Assembly: GCF_016772475.1 (NCBI RefSeq)
Contig: NZ_CP068595.1
Coordinates: 3,906,001-3,970,000, forward strand
Length of the DNA stretch: 64,000 bases
Source of the DNA: Paenibacillus sonchi
GTDB lineage: Bacteria > Bacillota > Bacilli > Paenibacillales > Paenibacillaceae
Direction: 5' to 3'
The position numbers and the translations under genes are program-made. Each line of letters begins with the position of its first letter. Positions within the stretch are counted from its first letter, which is position 1. This document shows positions 1 through 9,600 of this stretch, one piece after another. The notes beneath the pieces were generated by a model. The model saw nothing but the letters and a program-made list of their open reading frames with translations, did not search any database and was not told where the DNA came from.

Positions 1-145
1 GGGTTTCCTCGGGAATGCCCTTCGTCCCGTTCAAAGCTTTGGAGGCCGTATTTCTGGAGATTCCCAAAGCATCCGCGATGTCCTGTATGGTTACTCTATC
101 TCTAGCCATGTATTGTACGTTCACCTCTATATCATATCTTCTCAT
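1..145 (-). CDS. LacI-family transcriptional regulator, N-terminal part (cut by window edge)
   Basis: Read on the minus strand, the first residues form a LacI helix-turn-helix: VTIQDIADALGISRNTASKA, followed by LNGTKGIPEET. This is the DNA-binding headpiece of LacI/GalR regulators, and the sugar-binding body lies outside the window. An ATG at 145 (MRRYDIEVNVQYMARD...) and an ATG at 109 (MARDRVTIQDIA...) are both possible; the second fits the usual family N-terminus better. The gene is divergent from a fructan import and hydrolysis operon, so it probably controls that operon in response to a fructose-containing sugar. That role is inferred from position only. Confidence 0.85.
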   Translation of the reverse strand, partial: MRRYDIEVNVQYMARDRVTIQDIADALGISRNTASKALNGTKGIPEET

Positions 146-506
146 CGTCTTAACTTTCTTAAATGTATAATAGTTTTCCAAAAATAGCAATATAAAATTT
201 ACAAATGAACAAATCAGTTTACATTTTACGATAGTCATATGTGCAAAAATGCCATACGAATCACTACGCTGCATCAATGTGCTAAGCCGAAAATTACAAA
301 AAAACCCTACTTTTCACCCACAATTTGTTATTTTATAAAGGGAAATAGCTGATTTTGAATTGTTTTTATTGTCAAATGAACAAAAATATTTTTACAAAAT
401 TTATTGACGTATGGTGAACTGTCTGATAAATTGTAAATGCAGCAGGGCTTGAAGGCCGCTGAATCGGTGAGCTGCATGTGCATCACAAATTAAATTTGTA
501 AAAGAA
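146..506 (+). promoter_or_regulatory. Divergent regulatory region with candidate promoter and direct repeats
   Basis: This AT-rich region separates lacI from the ABC operon. A promoter-like pair is visible: TTGACG at 404-409 and TAAATT at 427-432, 17 bp apart. The 12-mer CAAATGAACAAA occurs twice, at 202-213 and 373-384, and is a candidate operator for the adjacent LacI protein. Downstream, ATGCAGC (437-443) can pair with GCTGCAT (471-477), giving a structured leader. No gene is visible here. Confidence 0.45.
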
Positions 507-521
507 ATGGAGGCAAAGGCA

Positions 522-1475
522 TTGCAAAACACAATAAAAGCGAATGCCGGAAGTACGGTACCCAGATCTTCGGGCTCCTTGCTGAATTTTGTAAAGAAGC
601 ATTACTTTCTTTATTTAATGCTCGCTCCGGCGTTGATCCTAACCCTTATTTTCAAATACGGCCCTATGTATGGCGCGATCATCGCCTTTAAAGATTTCAG
701 TCCCATCAAAGGAATCCTGGGCAGTGAGTGGGTAGGTTTTTACAACTTCAACAAGTTTCTTTCTTCCCCCAATTTTGAAGTCATTTTTATGAATACGCTT
801 AAATTAAGCTTTTTCGGTCTGATATTGAGCTTTCCCGTTCCCATCCTGCTGGCCTTGATGCTGAATCAGGTACGCAAGTCTGCAATCAAAAAGAACATAC
901 AGTTGTTTCTGTATGCGCCTAACTTTATTTCCGTAGTGGTTGTGGTGGGGATGCTGTTTATCTTCCTGTCCCCGACAGGGCCGATCAACCAGCTCCTTAC
1001 CTGGGCTACAGGTGAACCTGTGATGTTCATGTCCCGTCCCGAGTATTTCCGCTGGATCTACATTTTGTCGGATATCTGGACGAGTGCAGGCTGGGCCTCG
1101 ATTATTTATGTGGCGGCACTGGCCAACGTTGATCCCGAGCTACATAATGCAGCAAATCTGGACGGCGCCAATCTTTTGCAGAGAATACGCCATATTGATC
1201 TTCCGACCATTCGCCCGATTATGGCCATTGTGTTTATTCTCGCTGCGGGCGGCATCATGTCGATTGGATTTGAAAAGGCTTATCTCATGCAGACGGCGAC
1301 CAACCTGCCGACTTCCGAGATCATTCCGACTTATGTGTACAAAATTGGCTTGCAGTCGGGCGACTACGCCTACTCAGCCGCAGTAGGGTTGTTCAACTCG
1401 CTTATCAACGTTGTTTTGCTCATTACAGTGAACTTCATTGTGAAGAAGCTGAATGAGGGCGACGGCCTTTACTAA
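522..1475 (+). CDS. CUT1 sugar ABC transporter permease, LplB-like
   Basis: Integral membrane permease with about six hydrophobic segments. The EAA loop that contacts the ATPase is visible as AANLDGANLLQRIRHIDLP near residues 215-235. The KYGPMYGAIIAFKDFSP stretch near the N-terminus is typical of Paenibacillus LplB-type permeases. I chose the TTG at 522 because GGAGG (509-513) lies 8 bases upstream; the in-frame ATG at 507 has no ribosome site. It is the first gene of an operon with a second permease and a binding protein. No ATPase is encoded, so a shared MsmX-type ATPase is expected. The substrate, probably fructo-oligosaccharide, is inferred from the GH32 and fructokinase genes downstream. 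Confidence 0.9.
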   Translation: MQNTIKANAGSTVPRSSGSLLNFVKKHYFLYLMLAPALILTLIFKYGPMYGAIIAFKDFSPIKGILGSEWVGFYNFNKFLSSPNFEVIFMNTLKLSFFGLILSFPVPILLALMLNQVRKSAIKKNIQLFLYAPNFISVVVVVGMLFIFLSPTGPINQLLTWATGEPVMFMSRPEYFRWIYILSDIWTSAGWASIIYVAALANVDPELHNAANLDGANLLQRIRHIDLPTIRPIMAIVFILAAGGIMSIGFEKAYLMQTATNLPTSEIIPTYVYKIGLQSGDYAYSAAVGLFNSLINVVLLITVNFIVKKLNEGDGLY

Positions 1476-1492
1476 GAAAGGAGCACCTGTTC

Positions 1493-2374
1493 ATGTTCAT
1501 CAAACATTCCCGGCTGGACCGCTTTATTCTCGCGCTGAATGCCACGTTTTTGACGCTCGCTGTATTGGTGGTGGTGCTTCCGCTCGTTTATGTGGTGATT
1601 GCTTCCTTCATGGACCCGTCGGTACTGCTCAGCCAAGGATTATCCTTCAAAATCTCGGACTGGTCCTTAGACGGCTACGAAATGATCCTGACCAATCCGG
1701 CGATGATCCGCGGTTTTGGAAACGCTGTTTTCTACTCTGTGGCATTTGCCATACTTACTGTTCTGGTCTCTATCTGCGCAGGCTATGCCCTGTCGGATGA
1801 CAGGCTGAAGGGCAGAGGTTTTTTTATGACGCTGTTCATTATCACGATGTTTTTTGGAGGGGGACTTGTTCCGACTTACCTGCTGGTCAAAAATCTGGGC
1901 CTGCTCGACACCGTCTGGGCCGTTATCATTCCCGGTGCAGTCAACGTATGGAACATTATCCTGTCCCGTACCTTTTTCAAGGGTGTGCCCAATGAATTGA
2001 GGGAGGCAGCCAATGTGGATGGGGCATCCGAGTGGCGGATTTTCATCGGCATTGTATTGCCGCTCTCCAAACCCATTATCTTCGTGCTTGCCCTGTACGC
2101 CTTTGTTGGCCAGTGGAATTCCTATTTTGATGCCATGATTTATCTGGATAATCCGAACCTTCATCCGCTGCAGCTTGTACTGCGTTCCATCCTGATTCAG
2201 AACCAGGTCGATCCGGGCATGATCAGTGACCAGCTCGCCATGGCGGAAATGAAACGGTTGTCCGAGATCATCAAATATGCTGCCATTGTGGTGTCGAGTC
2301 TGCCGCTGATTATTATGTATCCTTTCTTCCAGAAGTATTTTGAAAAAGGTGTCATGCTCGGTTCCCTGAAATAG
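1493..2374 (+). CDS. CUT1 sugar ABC transporter permease, LplC/YtcP-like
   Basis: Second permease of the transporter, 293 residues with about six membrane segments and an EAA loop (REAANVDGASEWRIFIGIVLP, around residues 170-190). The C-terminus YPFFQKYFEKGVMLGSLKG-like ending is typical of this family. The start ATG at 1493 follows an AAGGAG-type site 18 bases after the stop of the first permease, consistent with co-transcription. It should pair with the upstream LplB-like subunit to form the channel. The cargo is inferred to be a fructan fragment from the neighbouring hydrolase genes. Confidence 0.9.
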   Translation: MFIKHSRLDRFILALNATFLTLAVLVVVLPLVYVVIASFMDPSVLLSQGLSFKISDWSLDGYEMILTNPAMIRGFGNAVFYSVAFAILTVLVSICAGYALSDDRLKGRGFFMTLFIITMFFGGGLVPTYLLVKNLGLLDTVWAVIIPGAVNVWNIILSRTFFKGVPNELREAANVDGASEWRIFIGIVLPLSKPIIFVLALYAFVGQWNSYFDAMIYLDNPNLHPLQLVLRSILIQNQVDPGMISDQLAMAEMKRLSEIIKYAAIVVSSLPLIIMYPFFQKYFEKGVMLGSLK

Positions 2375-2433
2375 GGGACGGGCTGAACATAGATACAGAT
2401 TTACATTCATCCTACTCAGGAGGTCATGTGTCC

Positions 2434-4047
2434 ATGAAAAAACCGACAAAATCAAAAGTGGTAACCAAAGCAGCTTCAGCGTCTGTGCTTGCCTCTCTCA
2501 TGTTCCTTAGTGCATGCAGCGGCGGCGGAGGAGGAAGTGCAGCCAGTAAAGAACAAGACCCCAGCGGCAAAGTTACCCTGAACTTTATTACCCAAAGCTC
2601 CCCGCTGGCCCCGGCCGACCCGAATGACAAGCTGATCAATAAACGCCTTGAAGAAAAAACAAATGTTCATATTAACTGGAAAAACTTCACCAAGGACGTA
2701 TTTGTGGAAAAAAGAAACCTGGCGGTGGCCAGCGGCGACCTTCCCGATGCAATTTTTAATGCTGATTATAGTGATTATGAACTGCTGAAGCTCGCCAAAG
2801 ACGGTACGATCATTCCGCTGAACGATCTGATCGAGAAGAATATGCCCAACTTTAAAAAGGTACTGGAAGAAGCTCCTGAATACAAGAGCATGATTACGGC
2901 GCCGGACGGCAATATCTATGCCTTTCCCTGGATTGAAGAGCTGGGCAACGGCAAAGAGCGGATTCAGGCTGTAGACAGCATGCCTTGGATTAACGTCGAA
3001 TGGCTGAAGAAGCTGGGCCTGGAGATGCCGAAAACGACGGATGAGCTGAAAAAAGTGCTGATCGCGTTCAAAACCCAGGACCCGAACGGCAACGGCCAGG
3101 CGGATGAAATCCCGCTGTCCTTCATCAATAAGCCGGGTGCGGAAGATCTGGCCTTCCTCTTTGCTTCCTTCGGGCTTGGGGAGAACCCCGACCATGCGGT
3201 GGTAAGCGATGACGGCAAAGTGATCTTTACCGCTGCGGAAGAAGGCTACAAAAACGCTATTTCATTTATTAATGAGCTGTACAAAGAAGGGCTTATTGAC
3301 ATCGAGGCTTACACGCAGGACTGGAGTACGTATCTGGCCAAAGGGAAGGAGCAACGCTACGGCCTGTACTTCTCTTGGGATAAAGCTAACATCTCCGGAG
3401 CTAATGATGCCTATGATGTAATGCCGCCGCTCGCCGGCCCGGATGGTGAAGTTAACGTAACGAGAACCAACGGGCTGGGTCTTGGCCGCGGCAAAATGGT
3501 CTTGACGAGCGCCAACAAAAACCTGGAAACGACGGCGAAATGGGTGGACCAGCTGTATGATCCGCTCCAATCCGTACAGGACAACTGGGGCACCTACGGG
3601 GATGAAACGCAGCAGAACATCTTCGAATTGGATGAGGCCAAAGGCATGCTGAAGCATCTGCCGCTGGAAGGTGCGGCTCCTGTTGAGCTTCGCGAGAAAA
3701 CAAGCATCGGCGGGCCGCTGGCTGTCCTGGATTCCTACTATGGCAAATATACCACCATGCCGGATGATGCCAAAGGCAGAATGGATATTATCAAAAACAT
3801 CATGGCGCCAAAGATGAAAGCGGAGAATGTAATGCCAAGCGTGTTCAATTCGATTGAAGAGCTGGACCGCCTGACGACGATTGAAACGGATTTGTTCGCC
3901 TACGTCCTTAGAATGCGTACAGAATGGTACCAGAACGGCAAAGTGAATGAGCAGTGGGGAGAATATCTGAAAGAGCTGGACCGTCTTGGCCTGCAGGAAT
4001 GGCTGAAAATCAAACAAGACGGTTATGACAGAGCAACCAAAAAATAA
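2434..4047 (+). CDS. Extracellular solute-binding lipoprotein of the fructan ABC transporter
   Basis: The N-terminus is a lipoprotein signal: a lysine-rich start, a hydrophobic stretch ending LSAC, then a glycine-rich linker; the cysteine would be lipidated. The remainder (about 510 residues) resembles large LplA-type binding proteins of Paenibacillus. CAGGAGG lies at 2417-2423. The ATG at 2434 (spacing 10) is preferred over the GTG at 2428 (spacing 4), which would add two residues. Third gene of the operon after the two permeases. It presumably captures oligosaccharides released by the secreted GH32 enzyme at the end of the cluster. Confidence 0.9.
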   Translation: MKKPTKSKVVTKAASASVLASLMFLSACSGGGGGSAASKEQDPSGKVTLNFITQSSPLAPADPNDKLINKRLEEKTNVHINWKNFTKDVFVEKRNLAVASGDLPDAIFNADYSDYELLKLAKDGTIIPLNDLIEKNMPNFKKVLEEAPEYKSMITAPDGNIYAFPWIEELGNGKERIQAVDSMPWINVEWLKKLGLEMPKTTDELKKVLIAFKTQDPNGNGQADEIPLSFINKPGAEDLAFLFASFGLGENPDHAVVSDDGKVIFTAAEEGYKNAISFINELYKEGLIDIEAYTQDWSTYLAKGKEQRYGLYFSWDKANISGANDAYDVMPPLAGPDGEVNVTRTNGLGLGRGKMVLTSANKNLETTAKWVDQLYDPLQSVQDNWGTYGDETQQNIFELDEAKGMLKHLPLEGAAPVELREKTSIGGPLAVLDSYYGKYTTMPDDAKGRMDIIKNIMAPKMKAENVMPSVFNSIEELDRLTTIETDLFAYVLRMRTEWYQNGKVNEQWGEYLKELDRLGLQEWLKIKQDGYDRATKK

Positions 4048-4078
4048 ACAATAGAGTGGAGAAAAGGAGAGAGCCATC

Positions 4079-5575
4079 ATGCCAGCTAGCACAAAACAAA
4101 ACTACCGGGGGGTCTATCATTTCTCGCCCAAGGCCAAGTGGATGAACGACCCGAACGGGATGGTCTATTTTGAAGGAGAATATCATTTGTTTTTCCAGCA
4201 TCATCCGGATGGAATGACCATGGGGGCCATGCACTGGGGCCATGCGGTCAGCAAGGATCTTGTCACCTGGGAAGAGCTGCCTGTCGCACTTTTTCCGGAT
4301 GAGCTCGGGATGATTTTCTCGGGAAGTGCTGTTGTGGACTGGAACAATACGACGGGATTTTTTGCGGATAAGCCGGGACTGGTTTCCATCTTTACCCATC
4401 ACCTGGATATGCCCGAAGGGCAACCACCAGTTCAGCGCCAAAGTCTCGCTTACAGCCATGATAACGGCAGAACCTGGACCAAATACGAAGGCAATCCCGT
4501 GCTGGAGGATGATGCCTTTATCGATTTCCGTGATCCGAAGGTGTTCTGGAACCCGGAAACAGACAAATGGGTAATGATCGTTGCTTGCGGTCAAACGGTA
4601 TGCCTGTATCATTCCCCGGATCTGATCCATTGGACATTTGCCAGTGAATTCGGCAAGGGCATCGGCTCTCATGACGGTGTGTGGGAATGCCCGGACTTGT
4701 TCCCGCTGCAAGTGGATGGAGACACATCGAACCTCAAATGGCTGATGCTGGTGAGTATCGGCGCGGACCCCGCTTTTGCTGAAGGCTCCAGAACGCAGTA
4801 CTTCACTGGTAATTTTGATGGATACGTGTTTACTCCGGACGAGGATTCCCGGACGATCCGCTGGCTGGATTATGGAAGGGACAATTACGCAGGAGTAAGC
4901 TGGTCGGATGTGCCTGAAGCGGATGGAAGACGCCTGTTTATCGGCTGGATGAGCAACTGGATGTATGCACAGCAGACTCCGGCAGAAGAGTTCCGGGGAG
5001 CGATGACCCTGCCAAGAGAGCTGTATCTTGAATCCAGAGAAGGGAAAATCCTGCTCGTTCAGAAGCCGGCCCAAGAACTGGAGGCGGCCCGCATCCCGGT
5101 GCTTTCACTCAAAGACGTTACTGTGCAGGAAATCAATGCTTCCTTAGCCGGTCTTCAGCTGGATGCTTACGGGATCGCCGCGAAGCTGCCCCGTGGCATG
5201 TCTGCCGGATTCAAGGTAAGAGTCGGGACGGGGGAAGAAACCGTGACCGGAATTGATGCGCAGACCGGAGAGCTGTATGTAGACCGGGCGGCTTCCGGCC
5301 TGACCGGTTTCCATGAGCGGTTCCCCGGACGTCATTCGGCGGCGTTGCAGGCTCCGGGAGAGATCCATGATCTTTGCATTTATGTCGACCGTACTTCAGT
5401 TGAAGTGTTCGGCAATGGGGGCCAGGCGGTCATTACAGATCTTATCTTCCCTAAGCCTGAATCTGCGGGTATTGCTGCATTTGCCGAACATGAAGAGACG
5501 CCGTTTCTTTCACTGGAGGTCTACAAATTAGCTCTGCCTGCCGCAATTGGCGATGACCGGAAATCGGAGGGCTGA
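4079..5575 (+). CDS. Cytoplasmic GH32 beta-fructosidase (sucrose/fructan hydrolase)
   Basis: All three GH32 signature motifs are present: WMNDPNG at 21-27 (nucleophile D24), FRDPKV with D152 (transition-state stabiliser) and WECPDL with E203 (acid/base). The five-bladed propeller domain is followed by a C-terminal beta-sandwich ending near VEVFGNGGQAVITDLIFP. There is no signal peptide, so it acts in the cytoplasm on imported sucrose, kestose or levan/inulin fragments. An AAGGAG site sits about 9 bases before the ATG. It directly follows the binding protein and abuts the fructokinase gene. Whether the preferred substrate is phosphorylated sucrose or free fructan oligomers cannot be read from the sequence; ABC import favours the unphosphorylated form. 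Confidence 0.93.
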   Translation: MPASTKQNYRGVYHFSPKAKWMNDPNGMVYFEGEYHLFFQHHPDGMTMGAMHWGHAVSKDLVTWEELPVALFPDELGMIFSGSAVVDWNNTTGFFADKPGLVSIFTHHLDMPEGQPPVQRQSLAYSHDNGRTWTKYEGNPVLEDDAFIDFRDPKVFWNPETDKWVMIVACGQTVCLYHSPDLIHWTFASEFGKGIGSHDGVWECPDLFPLQVDGDTSNLKWLMLVSIGADPAFAEGSRTQYFTGNFDGYVFTPDEDSRTIRWLDYGRDNYAGVSWSDVPEADGRRLFIGWMSNWMYAQQTPAEEFRGAMTLPRELYLESREGKILLVQKPAQELEAARIPVLSLKDVTVQEINASLAGLQLDAYGIAAKLPRGMSAGFKVRVGTGEETVTGIDAQTGELYVDRAASGLTGFHERFPGRHSAALQAPGEIHDLCIYVDRTSVEVFGNGGQAVITDLIFPKPESAGIAAFAEHEETPFLSLEVYKLALPAAIGDDRKSEG

Positions 5576-5579
5576 CGGA

Positions 5580-6466
5580 ATGCGTATAGGAGCCATTGAA
5601 GCAGGCGGAACCAAATTCGTGTTAGGGATCGGGGATGAAAACGGGGAAATCCTGAACCGGCTCAGCCTTCCAACCGGACATCCGGCTCAGACCCTACCCC
5701 GGGTGATTGAATATTTTCAAGACAAACAGGTAGAGGCGATCGGAGTGGGCTCCTTTGGTCCGATCGATATCAACCCGGAGAGTCCGACTTACGGCTACGT
5801 TACGACAACCCCTAAGCCGGGGTGGTCGGATTACGATCTGCTGGGGACTTTACGGCGTGCCTTTCCGGTCCCCTTTGGCTGGGATACCGATGTCAATGCA
5901 GCAGCATATGGCGAAGCCAAGTGGGGGGCTGCGCAAGGATTGTCCAGCTGTTTGTACTATACCGTAGGCACAGGTGTTGGTGTCGGCGTGTATTCGGAAG
6001 GCAAAATCATCCATGGCCTGGTACATCCTGAGGGCGGGCATGTGCTGACCAGACGGCATCCTGAAGATGAATTTGCAGGTGTGTGCCCGTATCATGGGGA
6101 CTGCCTCGAAGGGATGGCGGCAGGTCCTGCCATTGAAGCCAGATGGGGAAAAAGGGCCACGAGCTGCCGAAGAACCATATCGCTTGGGAAATAGAAGCCT
6201 TCTATATTGCCCAGTCCATAACCAGTGCCATTTTACTTCTCTCTCCGCACAAAATTATTCTGGGCGGCGGCGTTATGCAGCAGCAGCAGCTGTTCCCGCT
6301 GATCCGGCAGGCGGTGCTCCAGAGCCTGAACGGTTATGTCAGCTCAAGTGCCATTCTGGAACACATGGATGAGTATATTGTTCCACCGGGTCTCGGCCAT
6401 CAGGCGGGATTATACGGGGCTCTGGCCTTGGGGCTTGCGGCATGGAACAATCAGGGTTCTATATAG
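5580..6466 (+). pseudogene. ROK-family fructokinase, split by a -1 frameshift in an A5 run
   Basis: ATP-dependent fructokinase of the GmuE/YdhR type. The N-terminal phosphate loop EAGGTKF and the ROK zinc-binding region (GGHVLTRRHP...CPYHGDC) are intact. The start is the ATG at 5580 after GGAGG, not the upstream ATG inside the GH32 gene. Frame 0 ends at 6194; the C-terminal part continues in the -1 frame (WGKKGHELP...IILGGGVM...) to 6466. The junction is GGGGAAAAAGGG at 6145-6156. One extra A, or ribosomal slippage on G GGA AAA (6146-6152), restores about 295 residues. It would phosphorylate the fructose released by the GH32 enzyme. A sequencing error, a true mutation and programmed slippage all remain possible. 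Confidence 0.85.
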
Positions 6467-6610
6467 ATGGAACTTGAAAATTAGAAAAAGGGATAAAGTG
6501 ATCACGTTCAAATCCCAAAATAGATGCATCCGGCCAGTTATGCAACTGTAACTGGCCAGCTTTTTAATAAGAGGGTGGACATTGCGCAGACGAGAAATGG
6601 AGGACAACAG

Positions 6611-9600
6611 ATGAGGAAGAAATTCAGGACAGTACTGTGCTTTCTGCTGGTTATAGGAACCGTGGCGGTTTCATCGGGCATGTATGCGGCAAATCCTGCC
6701 ACAGGCTGGGCTGCGCCAGCAGATCAGGGGACAGGGGAAACGGACAAGGAGGGGCTTGCTATTAATGAGAACGCTGCCAATGTAATAACAAATCTGACAG
6801 GATGGCAAGTCAAAGGAAAGGGAGAGATGGAGAATACCGCAGAAGGGCTGTTGCTGACATCCGATCCGCAGCAAAATGTAATGGCTGTTTCCGAAACAGC
6901 GGCAGAGGATTTTTTGTACGAAGCCGATGTGATGCTCAAGGAATTGAAAGCGGATACTTCTTTGATCTTCCGTTCGGATGATGGCGGGAAGAATTCGTAT
7001 ATGCTGCAGCTTGCACCCGGGGCCGGGTTGATCCGCCTGAAAGATGCCGCAGGCGGGGCGGGCAAATTATACGAAGAACGACAGGTTTCCCTCAAGGAAG
7101 GGGAAATCTATCATCTCAAAGTAAAGGCTGAAGGGTCATCGCTGAAGGTATATTGGGGGAATCAGTACAAGCCTGTGATCGAGATTCAGGACAGTACATA
7201 CCGTTCCGGCCGTCTTGGACTCCATGTGCGGGATGGTTCTGCTCTGTTCCAGAATATAACGGTAAGTGATCTGAAAGGAAACCTGGGTCCGGTGCTTATG
7301 AATAAAGGACAGTGGCAGCCTGACCTCAGGGGTCAAAAAGGTACTTCTGTAAAAGGGAGCAAAGCACAGCGGATCTATACCAGGCAAGCCGCTGATTTGG
7401 TATATGAAGGAACCGTCTCTTTGGGTTCCAATGCTGCTGCGGCACTGGCTTTCCGTTCCTCTGCCGATGGCGTCCGCGGCTATGAAGCCACCCTTGCCAA
7501 GGAAGGGGACCAGGTCCGTGTCAAGCTGACAAAAGCGGACGGAACTGTAGTTGCAAGCTCAGAGCACACTTATCCGAGCAGAACCGGAGCCAAGCATCAG
7601 GTGGAAATCAAGGCCAAGGGCAGCCGGATTCAAGTGTTCATCGACGGGTATACACCGGCGGCAATAGATATAAAAGACACTGCGTATTCAACCGGACACG
7701 CCGGACTTGTGGTGAAAACGGGAAACGCTTACTTTCAGGAAACCTATCTCACGGACGCGGACAGCTACTATAATGAAACTTTCCGTCCCCGGTATCATTA
7801 TTCGCCGGTCCGCGGTTCCGCCAGTGACCCGAACGGGCTGGTCTATTTCGAAGGCGAATACCATCTTTTCCATCAGGATGGAGGCACATGGGCTCATGCC
7901 GTCAGCAAGGATATGCTGAACTGGAAACGCCTGCCGGTCGCCCTTCCATGGAATGATTACGGGCATGTCTGGTCCGGGGCTGCTGTAGCGGATGCAGCGA
8001 ATGCATCAGGTCTGTTCACAGATTCGGGCGGCAAAGGCCTGATTGCCTATTATACTTCCTATAACCCGGATGGCCCGAACGGCAACCAGCGGATTGGCCT
8101 GGCTTACAGCAAGGATAAGGGGCGCACCTGGGAATATGCCAAGGACCGTCCGATTGTGATTGAGAACCCCGGCAAAAACGGAGAAGATCCGGGAGGCTGG
8201 GATTTCCGCGATCCCAAGGTGGTCCGGGATGACGAGAATAACCGCTGGGTGATGGTGGTGTCCGGTGGCGATCATATCCGGTTTTTCACCTCAACCAATT
8301 TGCTGGACTGGACGTTGACCGATAATTGGGGGTATGGGGATTATGTCCGGGGCGGTGTATGGGAATGCCCGGACTTGTTCCCGCTGACTGTACAGGGGAC
8401 ATCGCAGAAGAAATGGGTGCTCATGATCAGCACGGGCGCGAATCCGGCAACTGGAGGTTCGGACTCGGAATATTTTGTGGGGAGTCTGACGGCTGAAGGT
8501 AAATTCGTGAACGACAATCCGGCCGGAAAGGTCTTGCGGACAGACTTTGGCAAAGAGTATTATGCCTCCATGTCGTTCTCGGACATGCCGGATGGGCGCA
8601 GAGTGATGCTGGCGTGGATGTCCAACTGGGATTATCCGTTTGCTTTCCCGACTTCAGGCTGGAAGGGTGAGCTGACGGTTCCAAGAGAGGTTACCCTGGT
8701 CATGACCCCTGAGGGGCTTCGGCTTGCCCAGAGTCCGGTTAAGGAAATAGAGCAGCTGCGGAGCAGGCTGTTCACTGCAGCGGATAAGAGGGTCAGTTCT
8801 TCTTCTCCCAACCTGCTGAAGGGTCTCATAGCCGGTGCGTATGAAATTGAAGCCGAACTGGAGATCCCGGACGGCAGCACCGCAACAGAGTTTGGGTTTA
8901 ACGTGCGCGAAGGAGCGGATCAGAAGACGGTTGTCGGCTACAAGGTAGGCGAAAGCCAGCTATTCGTTGACCGGTCCGCTTCCGGGGTAACCGATTTCTC
9001 CAGTCTTTTTAGTACAAGGCATGAAGCGGCTATGACAGCGGAGAACAAGCGGATCAAGCTGCGGATTTTGGTGGATGAATCTTCTGTTGAAGTTTTTGGC
9101 AATGGGGGCAAGGCGGTGTTCTCTGAAGTCATTTTTCCTGACCCGGCCAGCAGGGCAATGAGCTTTTATAGCCAGGGGGGCATGGTGAAGGTGATATCGC
9201 TGAAAGTGAATAAGCTGGGACCGGTATGGAATTCAGACAGCGGCGCAGCCACCCGGATTACTATGGATACCGCTGACCGTGAACTGGAGGCCGGGGACAG
9301 CGTGACGCTGCAGGCGGCAGTGGAGAACGGGCCCGGCAGCGGTGTTCACCCGCTGAGGTGGAAGTCGAGCAATGAAGAGGTGGCTGGTATCAGTGCAGCG
9401 GATTTTTCCCAGGCAACCCTTCAGGCGAAAAAAGCAGGGGAGGCCGTCATTACGGTATCCACCCCGAACGGCAAGGCTTCTGCCAGCCTGGTGGTAAAAG
9501 TATACGGCGGCGAATTTCATACCAACCTCAGCGGCTGGACCAAGGACTTGTCCATGGCTTCATGGATCGCCACAGGGGATGGCATGCGCGGGAAATACTC

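Noticed and set aside
4010..5074. 354-codon minus-strand frame across the GH32 gene
   Set aside because: Antisense shadow of conserved GH32 motifs; the composition is not protein-like.
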